From the NCBI RefSeq assembly GCF_000417875.1, contig NW_006920886.1:356120-420119 (forward strand): DNA of 64,000 nucleotides, given 5' to 3'. Positions 43,260 to 53,224 of the stretch are shown here, in pieces. The DNA is from Pseudozyma flocculosa PF-1 (Eukaryota > Basidiomycota > Ustilaginomycetes > Ustilaginales > Ustilaginaceae). The position numbers and the translations under genes are program-made. How positions within the stretch are numbered: the first letter of the stretch is position 1; each line of letters begins with the position of its first letter. The notes under the pieces were generated by a model. It was not told the origin of the DNA, did not search any database, and worked only from the letters and a program-made list of their open reading frames with translations.

Positions 43260-46200
43260 ATGGCCCCCTTTGCCAAGCCCGAGACCGTGCTCAAACGGTC
43301 CGAGGAGCTCATCAATGTCGGCCAGACGACCGCCGCCCTCTCGGCGCTCAACGAGATCTTCACCTCCCGCAGGTTCAAGCAGACCCCGCTGACTGCGCTC
43401 GAGCCCATCATGATCCGCTTCGTCGAGCTCTGCGTCGACCTCCGCCGCGGCAGGATGGCAAAGGAGGGCCTCATGCAGTACAAGAACGTCTCGCAGAACA
43501 CCAACGCCCAGTCCATCGAGCTCGTCATCAAGCACTTTATCACGCTCGCCGACGCAAAGGTCGTCGAGGCCCAGAGCAAGGCCGACGCCGCCGTCGGCGA
43601 GGCCGAGGTCGACGACCTCGAGGAGTCCGAGACGCCCGAGAGCATGCTCCTCGGCAGCGTCAGCGCCGACCAGAGCAAGGACCGCACTGACCGCGTCCTC
43701 GTCACCCCCTGGCTCAAGTTCCTCTGGGAGGCCTACCGCACCGCCCTCGACATCCTGCGCAACAATGCCCGCCTCGAGCTGCCCTACCAGCAGGTGGCCA
43801 ACCAGGCGCTCAAGTTCTGCCTCCAGTACGAGCGCAAGACCGAGTTCCGCCGCCTCTGCGAGGTTCTCCGCCAGCACCTCCAGAACGTCGCCCGCTACTC
43901 GCACCACGCCCACGCCATCAACCTCACCGACCAGGACACGCTGCAGCGCCACCTCGACACCCGCTTCGCCCAGCTCAACAGCGCCGTCGAGCTCGAGCTC
44001 TGGCAGGAGGCCTTCCGCAGCGTCGAGGACGTCCACAACCTGCTCACCATGGCCAAGAAGGCGCCCAGGCCCGCCATGATGGCAAACTACTACGAGAAGC
44101 TCGCCAGGATCTTTATGGTCTCGGACAACAACCTCTTCCACGCCGCCGCCTGGAACCGCTACTACGCCCTCGCCCGCGGCGCCGCCAAGACCGAGGAGGA
44201 GCACACGCGCATGGCCTCGTACGTGCTCATCAGCGCGCTCGCCGTCCCCGTCATCTCGAGCAACGCGCCCGGCACCGGCAACATGAACAAGTCCAAGACC
44301 GACTTCCTCCAGGGCGACCAGGAGACGCGCAGCCGCACCGGCCGCCTCACGTCGCTGCTCGGCCTCAGCCGCACGCCGACCCGCGCCGGCCTGCTCAAGG
44401 AGGCGCTCAACCGCGACATCCTCAAGCGCGCTCGCCCCGAGCTGCGCGAGCTGCACAACATCCTCGAGGTCGAGTTCCACCCGCTCTCGATCTGCGCCAA
44501 GATCCAGCCCATCCTGTCCCAGATCGCCCAGGACCCCGAGATGGCCAAGTACGTCCAGCCGCTCCACTCGGTCGTCCTCACCCGCCTCTTCCAGCAGCTC
44601 TCGCAGGTCTACGACGCCGTCAAGCTCACCAAGGTCCTCGAGCTCGTCTCGTCGTTCCAGGCGCCCTACGACTACACGGCGGCCGAGATTGAGAAGTTCT
44701 GCCTCAACGCCTGCAAGAAGGGTCACTTCAACATCCGCATCGACCACGTCGCACAGGCCATCACGTTCCAGGACGACGTCTTCGCCGCCGACGTCCACCC
44801 CTCGGCCTCGACGTCGTCCGAGGCCGACGCGGTCCGCCTCCAGGCCACGCCCTCGCAGCTCGTCCGCACCCAGCTGAGCCGTCTGGCGTCGTGCCTCGAC
44901 ACCACGCTCAAGACCATCGACCCGTCGATCCTCGAAAACGCCCAGCGCGCCAAGCAGGAGGTGTTTGCGCGCGCCGTCGCCGCCGCCGAGCAGGAGCACA
45001 AGGCCGCCGTCGCCCGCAAGGCCATCCTGGCTCGCCGCAAGGAGCTGCTCGAGGAGCGCGCCGCCCGCCGCGAGAAGGACGAGGCCAACGCCAAGGCCGA
45101 GCGCGCCCGCCTGGCCGCCGAGGCCGAGAAGCTGCGCCTCGCCGAGGAGGCCAAGAAGCGCGAGCAGGACCGCATCCAGAAGGAGCTCGAGGCGGTCCGC
45201 ATCGAGGAGGCCAAGAAGATGGCCAAGTCGCTGCAGGAGAAGGGCGGCCTCAAGCTGAGCGAGGAGGAGCTGGCCAACCTCGACACAAACAAGCTGGTCC
45301 AGATGCAGGTCGAGCAGATCGAAAAGGAGAAGAAGGACATGGGCGAGCGCCTGCGCATCATCCACCGCCGCATCGACCACCTCGAGCGCGCCTACCGCCG
45401 CGAGGAGATCCCGCTGCTGGCGGCCGACTACGAGAAGCAAAAGGCCGAGGACCTGGCGTACCACAAGGCGGCGAGGATCACGCTGCTGCAGACGTCCAAG
45501 GAGAAGCACGCGTCCGACCTCGAGCTCAAGAAGCGCCTGTCGCGCGTGCTGCCCGACTACACCGAGCTGCGCCGCGTCATCGAGGACAAGCGCAAGGGCG
45601 AGTTCGAGGAGCGACGCAGGAACGCCGCCGAGCAGATCGAGCGCGAGAAGGAGAAGCGTCGCCAGCAGGTCCGCCAGCAGCGCGAGCAGGAGGCGCGCGA
45701 GGCCGCCGAGGAGGAGCGGAGGCGCGCCGAGCAGGAGGAGCTCGACCGCATCCGCGAGGAAGGTGAGTTTGCGATGCGCCCGCCGTCGTCGACGATGTTG
45801 GCCCCGCGGCCGTCGAACGAGCAGGCAGACGAACATCCGCTGACTCCCCACCCATTCATTGCCATCGCCATCACATCACGCCTGCAGAGGAGCGAGTGGC
45901 CGCCGAGCAGCGCCGCATCGAGCAGGAGAAGGAGGCCGAGCGCGAGGCCGAGAAGCGGGCCGAGATCGAGCAGCGACAGGCCAAGCTCAACGAGATTGCC
46001 GAGAGGCAGAGGCAGCGAGAGGCCGAGATCGAGGCCAAGCTCAAGGCCAAGGAGGCCGAGAGGATGGGTGCACCGCGAGCGTCGCCGGTTGCCGCTGCCC
46101 CCGCCGCCGGTGGCGAGGCCCCGCCTGCCAACACGTGGCGTCGTGCGCCCCCGCTGGTGCCGTCGCCGAGGCGCGGTCCGAGGCTCAGCGACCCCCGCCT

Positions 46201-46524
46201 TCGTCGCGCGAGCTGTGGCGGAGGAGGCTGCGTGNNNNNNNNNNNNNNNNNNNNNNNNNNNNNNNNNNNNNNNNNNNNNNNNNNNNNNNNNNNNNNNNNN
46301 NNNNNNNNNNNNNNNNNNNNNNNNNNNNNNNNNNNNNNNNNNNNNNNNNNNNNNNNNNNNNNNNNNNNNNNNNNNNNNNNNNNNNNNNNNNNNNNNNNNN
46401 NCGCACCGCCGCTTGCCAGGCCAAGGCGTCGCCCACACCGGCGGCGGCCGACAACGACGACGGGTTCACGACGGTGAGGCGGTCCGCCAACGCCTACCGC
46501 CCTCCGGGTGCTCGTCGCGCCTAG
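43260..46524 (+). CDS. TIF32: eIF3 subunit a (Tif32/Rpg1), two exons, with an assembly gap
   Basis: Exon 1 is 43260-45762. Exon 2 starts at 45888, crosses the N gap and ends at the TAG at 46522-46524. eIF3a is the scaffold of eIF3, bridging the 40S subunit and initiation factors. The N-terminus (FAKPETVLKRSEELINVGQT) and the PCI region (about residues 320-500, with PLHSVVLTRLFQQLSQVYD and FCLNACKKGHFNIRIDH) match the family. From about residue 555 the protein is a long charged helix, Glu/Arg/Lys-rich, like the spectrin-type region of eIF3a. The protein ends DDGFTTVRRSANAYRPPGAR, a family-like tail. The frame entering the gap and the frame leaving it differ by one, so the C-terminal ~150 residues cannot be read with confidence. 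Confidence 0.93.
46235..46401. other. Assembly gap (167 N)
   Basis: A run of 167 N inside exon 2 of eIF3a. Flanking sequence is coding on both sides. The size is probably an estimate, because the flanking frames do not match at this length. Confidence 0.98.
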
Positions 46525-47293
46525 AATGCGTGCGTCGCGCCCTGCAGCCCCTCGTCGTTGTGACATCCCCCCCTGCTTCCCATCCATGGTCACGGCATCG
46601 TGGCCGCGCAAACAAAATTACCGCCTAGACAGTGCGGCGGCTGTTGTTGTTGTTGTTGTCTATCCCTGTTTCCCCCTCCCGTTTCCCTCGATTACTTACT
46701 CGCCACGTCGAACCGCCAAGCCCTCTGAGGCGGAGGCGGCAGCAGCGGTGGTAGTCATGCAAGCCATGTAAATGCCCCCTAGCTCGTGCCTGGTTGCTGT
46801 TCCTTGCGGCCTGGTGGTACAGGCAGGCCGGTACCGCCGGTGCCTGCGTCGATGCTGGCGTGGGCAAGCAAAGCTAAGTTAGCACGTTCGTTTGGGGCGA
46901 CGTGCTCGGGAGGGCGCTGGCCCAGCCAGGCAGAGAGAGAAGGTTTTTGTGGCTGAAAGAGGTCCGAGCGGAATTTTGAGCTTGGCTTGGCCTGCTTAGC
47001 CTGCCTTGCCTGCCTGCATGTGTAGCCTGCTTGCTGGTCAGCCGTCGAGCTGCAGCCCCTCGGCGCCAGCTGGCTGGGCGGGTTGGCCCGCCACCGGCTG
47101 GCCTCGGTCAGGCGCTGGCAGGCGCTGGCTGGGCCCTCCGAATCCAACACGCCTCACCTCCTCCACCTTTGGCCTTTGCTCGCCACCTCGACCCTCTCTT
47201 CTTCCATCCTTTCCGACCACGTCGTCGTCGTCGTCACAGATTGCGTCAAGGAGCCAGCTCACAACCCCCCCTTTGGCGAATGGCAGCGCCACC
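46525..47293. other. Intergenic region, eIF3a to the unrecognised Ser/Thr/Ala-rich gene
   Basis: These 769 bases contain a short GTT repeat near 46643, GCCTGCTT/GCCTGCC runs near 46990-47030, and a GAATTTTGAG element near 46971. They hold the eIF3a 3' UTR and the next gene's promoter. No gene was recognised. Confidence 0.45.
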
Positions 47294-50098
47294 ATGACGA
47301 CCGCGCTCCCACACCAGCACACGCTACGTCCTGGCCAGGATCCCGCATCACCGCACTGCGACCTCTACGTCCACCCGGCCTCGGCAGACAACCATGGCCT
47401 GCTCCAGCTCGCAAGCCTCCACCGCGCCGCAGAAGTAGCCCGCTTCCAATGGAGGCGGCAGCATCCTCACCTCGATCCCGCAAATCCACCACCACCACCT
47501 ACCGCACAGTCCACTGACGCAGCCACCGCTACCAACGTCGAAACACCCAACCACACCGGCGCATCTCCTAGCCGCACCGGCACCGGCAGGTCGCTCGCCA
47601 GCGCACACCGAAGCGACAGGCGCGTCTACAACAACACCGTCATCGCCCTCAACGCCGCACAGTCGACCTTTTTCCGACAGCAGCAGCGACAGGCGCGTGG
47701 CACCGCAAGCGGAAGCGGAGGCGGAGGCGGAGGCGGAGGTGAAGGCGGCGATCCCTCCATCGACCTCGCCACCAGGATCCACGAGTTTGCCACCCTGCTC
47801 GACAGCGATTCCGGATCCGGCTCCGAATCCGAGACCGATCGAGCCGGCATCGCAGCCACTCCCGGCCGTCGTCCCGATCGAGGCACACCACGGTCAACCA
47901 CCGGCGGCATCGACCGCGGAATGGGCACGACAGGTGACAGGCGCGGAATGGCCGAGTCCCGCTCCGCCTCTCCAGATGTGCAGCGCCTCTGGAGGGAGCT
48001 GAGAGAACGAGAGAGGCAGCTCCGAGAACAGCACCGGCAGCTGTGGGGCGAGCAGAGGCACACCCGCCAGCAGCCATTCTCCCCGCTCCAGGCTGATGCC
48101 GAGACCGAGTGGCAGTGCTGGGACCGGCTGGTCAAGGACCTCGCACCCTGCTCTGAGCTGCGCGAGCTCAGCGACCAAGACACCGCGAGCACCGCCTTCC
48201 GCCCCTATCACCTGCGCAACACCACTCTCTCCGGCCTCGCCATCTCGTTTCTCAGCCATCAGGCGCAGAACGAGACCCAATCCGGCCGCTCCATCTCGCT
48301 GCCGCACCCCATCTGGTCGAGGAGGTACAAGGGCCCGGCTGGCGTGTGGCTGCGCAACGAGCTGACGAGGCGCAGCCAGGCACCCCTCAGCGAGCGCCTT
48401 CCCGCATCCGGAGCCGGTGGTGGGGCCATATCGTTTCCCTCGCTCGACCCCGAGCAGCGTCCTGGCAATGCGGCAGCTGGCACTGCGTCGAGCAGCAACG
48501 TGTCCGTCTCCGCACCCGCTGCAGCTGTCCAGGCTGCCACCCCGCAGGACTGGTCGTCGTTCCTGCTACCCAGCAGCGCCACCCTCCAGTCCCTTTCCAC
48601 CGCGAGCGCCATGCTGGCGGCAAGGGTCACCACGACCAACCCCACGACTGCCGACACGCCCGACGAAGACATGCAGGACGCCCAGGCGGCACTGACCCGT
48701 ACCGCGCAGAGCGTCGAGGCGCACCTTCAGGTCTCGAGGATGGCGCAGGCCGTCCGCTCGCGAGGCTTGGAGCCTTCGGCCACCGCCGCGACCACGTACG
48801 GATCGCGCAATCGTACCGCAGCCTCTGCAGCGGGCTCGGCCACGCGATCCGGCCCCAGCCGTCCGCGATCAACGCGCGACGCCCTCGCTTTCCTCAACCG
48901 GCTGAGGGCGCAGGACGGCCTCCTGCCGGGGAGCGCAGCCAGCAACACCAACAGCGGCGGCGGCTCTGGCGGCCGGTCCACCAGTAACGACCGTTCAAGC
49001 CAGAGTACAGGCCTCGACACGCCGACGCCCTTCACCTTTGCACGTCCGCAGCCGGCCAGCGTCGCTACGACACTGGCCCCTGCCCCCTTTGACCCGGATG
49101 GCAGCAACATGGACGCCTGGCCAGATGCACCGCGGCCCTACCCCTCATCGTCGTCGACTTCGTTTGCCTCGCCCTACTCTGCCGCCAATCTGGCCGCGAC
49201 GGGCGGTCTTCTGGATCCGGACGGCGAGTGCTACAGCGAGGCCGCGCCGCGCTTGCCGTCGGGCAGCATCGCGCTGCGGCGCGAGGCCGATGCGAGGCGA
49301 GCACAGAACCGATCGGCGCGTGTCATGGCCGACGACGGGCCTCCGCCTAGGCTTGGAATGGACGGAGCGAGGTCTGGCGACGAAGGACCGACAGCAGCAG
49401 AAGGCGGCGCTCCGAGTATCGACGGGTGGTACCTCGTCCCCTCTGCCACTTCGGCCATCACCGGCAACAGCGGGCGCGGGACAGGGTCAGCAGCGCTCGA
49501 CGCATGGGTCCCGGGTGAACCCCATCCATTCTACACGGTCACGGAGCCGGTCGGGCCCGCTCCTCCCGCCTTCGCTGTCACCGATGAGTCGACTGGCAGA
49601 GACGCCCCCACGACGGCAGCAACAAACGCGTTCCACGTCTCCGGACCGCTGCCTACAGCGACTGCACCGGCGGTGGCAGCGCAGCGGGGCGAGGGGGGCG
49701 GCGACGAGGCGAATCCGACGACCGAAGTGGGCGAGATGATGATGCTCGACAATCCCATCCGCCGCACCTCGCCGCTCCCGCTGGCCAACCACACGAGGAG
49801 CTCATCATCATCGACCTGGACTCCGGCTCTCGCATCCGAGCCTGCCGCGGCGGCAGCAGGCAACGATGCCACCTCGGGGCTGCGACGACGCAACGAAGTC
49901 ATCCTCAACCAGGTCCGGAACGCCTCGTTCTGGTCGGGCAGCCAGGCAGAGAGCGACTTTCTCGCCCAGACGCAGACGCAGACGCAACAGCCCGTCGCCA
50001 GCACGTCGTCTTCTTCTTCTTCCCCTGCTCCTGCGTCTGCGCTCCAGCGCATCGAAGCAGGCGAGCAGCGCGATGAGGGATGGAGAGCCTGCAGGTGA
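47294..50098 (+). CDS. Unrecognised low-complexity protein with a coiled-coil and one ordered-looking block
   Basis: The ATG at 47294 opens 934 residues. The same frame extends upstream to 47006 without a better start. I do not recognise the family. Most of it is Ser/Thr/Ala/Pro/Gly-rich and likely disordered. A charged heptad-like segment (VQRLWRELRERERQLREQHR) lies near residues 222-245. A more ordered block follows at about 270-360 (EWQCWDRLVKDLAPCSELRE, AFRPYHLRNTTLSGLAISFL, LPHPIWSRRYKGPAGVWLRN). Near the C-terminus GLRRRNEVILNQVRNASFW could be a conserved motif. There is no signal peptide or membrane segment. Base composition matches its neighbours, so there is no sign of transfer. It converges on the SH3BGR-like gene. 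Confidence 0.75.
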   Translation: MTTALPHQHTLRPGQDPASPHCDLYVHPASADNHGLLQLASLHRAAEVARFQWRRQHPHLDPANPPPPPTAQSTDAATATNVETPNHTGASPSRTGTGRSLASAHRSDRRVYNNTVIALNAAQSTFFRQQQRQARGTASGSGGGGGGGGEGGDPSIDLATRIHEFATLLDSDSGSGSESETDRAGIAATPGRRPDRGTPRSTTGGIDRGMGTTGDRRGMAESRSASPDVQRLWRELRERERQLREQHRQLWGEQRHTRQQPFSPLQADAETEWQCWDRLVKDLAPCSELRELSDQDTASTAFRPYHLRNTTLSGLAISFLSHQAQNETQSGRSISLPHPIWSRRYKGPAGVWLRNELTRRSQAPLSERLPASGAGGGAISFPSLDPEQRPGNAAAGTASSSNVSVSAPAAAVQAATPQDWSSFLLPSSATLQSLSTASAMLAARVTTTNPTTADTPDEDMQDAQAALTRTAQSVEAHLQVSRMAQAVRSRGLEPSATAATTYGSRNRTAASAAGSATRSGPSRPRSTRDALAFLNRLRAQDGLLPGSAASNTNSGGGSGGRSTSNDRSSQSTGLDTPTPFTFARPQPASVATTLAPAPFDPDGSNMDAWPDAPRPYPSSSSTSFASPYSAANLAATGGLLDPDGECYSEAAPRLPSGSIALRREADARRAQNRSARVMADDGPPPRLGMDGARSGDEGPTAAEGGAPSIDGWYLVPSATSAITGNSGRGTGSAALDAWVPGEPHPFYTVTEPVGPAPPAFAVTDESTGRDAPTTAATNAFHVSGPLPTATAPAVAAQRGEGGGDEANPTTEVGEMMMLDNPIRRTSPLPLANHTRSSSSSTWTPALASEPAAAAAGNDATSGLRRRNEVILNQVRNASFWSGSQAESDFLAQTQTQTQQPVASTSSSSSSPAPASALQRIEAGEQRDEGWRACR

Positions 50099-50440
50099 CC
50101 CGATCATGGTTCGATCGCCATCTCTGCCACTCAACACGCACACACGCGCGTCATCGAACGTCGGCGCACACTCGACGCTCACCACGTCCAGAAGATATCG
50201 GCATCCACCCACTTGCGGGGACCAGCAGCTGTCTCGATCTCGATCTCGTTCTCGTTCTCATTCTCGTCCCCGTCCCCGTCCTCGCCCGCCATACATTCCG
50301 CATCCGACTAAGCATACATCAGGGCTATCATCATTTCCCCTCCCTCCGCGTCTGCGTCTGCGTCTGCGTCAACAACAGCATCACACCAACAACGAAGACA
50401 GCGACAGCGGCGGGGAGAGACGGGCGGGCAGACGGCGAGG
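50099..50440. other. Convergent 3' region
   Basis: This 342-base region between two converging genes is rich in simple hexamer runs (CTCGAT/CTCGTT near 50226-50285, GTCTGC near 50348-50372). Nothing else is visible. Confidence 0.5.
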
Positions 50441-53224
50441 CTATCTGAACTCGGTATCCAGGCTCTCGGCACCCAGTCCATCGTCGTCTTCGGCATCGCT
50501 ACCCGAATCATACCCTTGACCCAGAACCAGATCGGCCTCTCTGAGAATCTCGCTAATCGTCCGCTGATGATGTCCCTTTGCCGCCGCACCACCCGCCGCC
50601 GTCGTCATCGGTGGTGGTGGTGGTGGTGGTGGGTCCTCTTTGGCCTTTGTCGTCGTCTTGGCCATCGTCGTAGTCTTGGATGGAGGTGAAGTCGACGAAG
50701 GGAACACCTGCTGCTGCTGTTGGGACTTTTTGCCAAACGTCTTGGAAAAGGGTAGCATCGATTTCCGCGGCGTCGGGGAGAGCGGAGAGGGCGATATGGG
50801 GGCCGTTGTGGTCGGTGGGACCGCAGGGAGGGCGGGGAGGGGTGGCGGCGGCGCGGCGTTGGGTCGAGATACGTCAATGGCCCGTCGTGCTGAACGCGTC
50901 GGACTGGGCGAGCGCAACTTGGGCGGGCGCGACTTGGTCTTGCTCGCCGTCGCCGCCGCCGCCGTCGTCGTGCTGCCAGCAGCAGCCGCAACCGTCGCCG
51001 CAGCCGCAGCCGCAGCCGAAGCGGCAACGGCAACGGCGGACGATGCCGATGCGTCTACGGCATCGCTCTTGCTGTCCGATGTTGTGGCGTTGGGGGAGAT
51101 GGGCTGCAGAGGAGCAGTAGCGGGAGCAGCAGCAGGAGCAGTAGCGGGAGCGGAAGCGTCGTCGTCCGTCTTAGAAGACGCGACAACCGCGTCGCCATCG
51201 ACATCCGCGGCGGCGGCCGTCTTCTGGCTGCCATCAGCTTCGGCATCGGCCGCAACGGCCGGAGCGGGCTCGACCGCACCCTCCCCGGACTCGACAGCGG
51301 CAGCCGCCCCGTCGGAAGCCGCATCGCCAACGGACGGCTCAGCTCCGACCTTCGACGGCGCGACGGTCTCGACCTCTGCCGACGCCTCGTCGGCGGTTGC
51401 TTTTGGGGTTGTCTTCGTCTCGCCGGCGGTTCCTTGGCCTGTAGCGTCCTCCGTTGGCGCGGAGGGGTCGGCCGTCGCTGCTTCTGCGGCCTCAGCATCG
51501 ACTGCTGCCGGCTCTTGCTCCTCCTCGACGGATGCAGCTTCTGCCGGCACTTGAGCGTCAGTGCCCTGTGGCGGTTCCTTTGCCCCTTCTGCAAGATCAG
51601 CGTCAGCCGCCGATACAGGTTCGTCTTCCTGTGCTTGCGCTGCGGCGACAGTGTCCTTGTTCCTGCCAACCTCTTGCTCGACCTCGGTGACAGCTTCAGT
51701 CGCAGTCGGGGCCGGCGCATCTCCAGCTGTATCCGCTGGCTCATCACCCTTGCCCGTCGCGGCAACCTCCTTGTCAGCGTCCGCTTCCGCGACAGCTGCT
51801 TCTTCGTCCGCTGCGTTGGCCGGCGACGCTTCGACCAAGGTCTTTGGTTCCGCACCGACTGCTTCTGCTGGGTCGTCAGGCTTGATTACCTGGCTGCCCG
51901 TCGTCCCTTCTGCAGCTTCGCCTGCCACGCCCGCCTTCAACTCGGTGATCTCGAGCGCCTCGGCGAGCGAAGCTTTCGCTGGGGCGGCCGCATCCGTCTC
52001 CGTCTCTGCCTCGTCTTCGGCGATGGCCTCCGGCAGCGTACCTGCTGCTGCTGCCGTCGGTAGGGTCGGTCCGGTGCCGACACCGTATCCCTTCTCCCGC
52101 GCCCTTTGAGCCACTTCGCGGGCGGCAACCTCGTCCCTGACCTTGTCAGCCTTGGTCGAGGACCTCGTGAGTCGGCTGCCGCCCGACTGAAGGCCATCGG
52201 GGATCGCGCCGGCCTCGAGGAACGCCTCGACCTCGTCTTCTGCCAGGTCGGCGTCCTTGAGGCCGAGAGAGGCAAAGAGGTGGTCGAGGTCCTCGTTCGA
52301 GACAATGTCCTTGATCTTGCTCTGCTCGAGCGCCTCGTCGAGGTTCTTGCCCTGCGAAACCGCTTCGCGAAGGAGCGCGCCAGACGTCTTGCGGTTGGTG
52401 ACCAGCGCCGAGGCCTCGGCCGCGAGCGCCTTGCCGGAACGCTGCGAGATCGAGTAGCGCGCAACGGGCGGCGAGCGCGGACTGGTGCCGGGCGCCCTGG
52501 TCGAGCCCTCACCCGCCAATGCTGCGCCAGCGGCAGAGGAGGATCCGGTGGCCTTGCCCATCCTGGCCAGGCGCAGGGGCTTGACAGCCGCCTCGGGCGA
52601 AGGGGTGAAGGCCTTCTTGTGAGTCTGTGCCGATTTGATGCCCTCGGGCGTGCCGATGCTGGCGAGGAGCGCGTCGGCGTCGGCCTCTGTCAGGCTGTCG
52701 TCGGCCAGGCCGAGCGAGGCGATGAACTCGTCGGCGGTCGGCTCGGCCCGCTTGCCGGATCCCTCGGGGGCGAAGTGGATGGTCGGATACAGGCTCGGAT
52801 CCTTGGCGCTGGTGGCCTGCTGCGCCGCGTGTATTGGCGGCTCGACCGACGCAGAGGCTGCCGAGGTTGCGCTGACCGGGGGAGCAGCTTCTGTTTGCTG
52901 CTGCTGCTGCGCTGGCACGCTGCTGACCGGATCGATGCCGAGGAACATTTCGAGCTCGCCAAACTCGACGGCCTCCTCAAACTCTTCATAGGTGCCGCGC
53001 CACTCATTGTTGACCAGGATGCCGGGCAGCTGCGGGTCCTTTGTCTTGCGGCGCCATCGCGTCTTGGCGTCCTCGTCCGAGGCGAGGTCGTGGTAGACGT
53101 AGGGGATCTTTTTGATGGCGAACACGCCCGTGAACCGCTCGTGGCGCGACCGCACCTTGTGGTTGGACAGGATCGAGGTGCTGAACAGCTCGACGGCCGG
53201 CGTCGAGCCCGGCGAGGCGGCCAT
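50441..53224 (-). CDS. SH3BGR-like thioredoxin-fold protein with a long Ala/acidic tail
   Basis: The ATG at 53224 opens 927 residues. The same frame upstream has only a TTG. Residues ~8-100 resemble the SH3BGR/glutaredoxin-like fold: VELFSTSILSNHKVRSRHER, IPYVYHDLASDEDAKTRWRR, PQLPGILVNNEWRGTYEEFE and EFGELEMFLGID. The redox CxxC site is absent, as in SH3BGRL proteins, so enzymatic activity is unlikely. Two related ~33-residue motifs follow (about 164-196 and 312-344), each with ASLGL, an acidic helix and a GxxP(E/D)G end. Residues ~400-740 are an Ala/Glu/Asp/Thr-rich stretch. A Pro-rich segment then carries PPPPLPALPAVPP and other possible SH3 ligands. The C-terminus has a short ordered motif, RTISEILREADLVLGQGYDS. 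A cytoskeletal or endocytic adaptor is possible but not shown. Confidence 0.8.
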   Translation of the reverse strand: MAASPGSTPAVELFSTSILSNHKVRSRHERFTGVFAIKKIPYVYHDLASDEDAKTRWRRKTKDPQLPGILVNNEWRGTYEEFEEAVEFGELEMFLGIDPVSSVPAQQQQQTEAAPPVSATSAASASVEPPIHAAQQATSAKDPSLYPTIHFAPEGSGKRAEPTADEFIASLGLADDSLTEADADALLASIGTPEGIKSAQTHKKAFTPSPEAAVKPLRLARMGKATGSSSAAGAALAGEGSTRAPGTSPRSPPVARYSISQRSGKALAAEASALVTNRKTSGALLREAVSQGKNLDEALEQSKIKDIVSNEDLDHLFASLGLKDADLAEDEVEAFLEAGAIPDGLQSGGSRLTRSSTKADKVRDEVAAREVAQRAREKGYGVGTGPTLPTAAAAGTLPEAIAEDEAETETDAAAPAKASLAEALEITELKAGVAGEAAEGTTGSQVIKPDDPAEAVGAEPKTLVEASPANAADEEAAVAEADADKEVAATGKGDEPADTAGDAPAPTATEAVTEVEQEVGRNKDTVAAAQAQEDEPVSAADADLAEGAKEPPQGTDAQVPAEAASVEEEQEPAAVDAEAAEAATADPSAPTEDATGQGTAGETKTTPKATADEASAEVETVAPSKVGAEPSVGDAASDGAAAAVESGEGAVEPAPAVAADAEADGSQKTAAAADVDGDAVVASSKTDDDASAPATAPAAAPATAPLQPISPNATTSDSKSDAVDASASSAVAVAASAAAAAAATVAAAAGSTTTAAAATASKTKSRPPKLRSPSPTRSARRAIDVSRPNAAPPPPLPALPAVPPTTTAPISPSPLSPTPRKSMLPFSKTFGKKSQQQQQVFPSSTSPPSKTTTMAKTTTKAKEDPPPPPPPPMTTAAGGAAAKGHHQRTISEILREADLVLGQGYDSGSDAEDDDGLGAESLDTEFR

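Noticed and set aside
43047..45851. 934-residue Leu/Gly/Val-rich open frame antisense to eIF3a
   Set aside because: The sense strand is unmistakably eIF3a. Antisense frames stay open because sense codons are strongly GC-ending, and the antisense product is Leu/Glu/Asp/Arg-biased with no family match.
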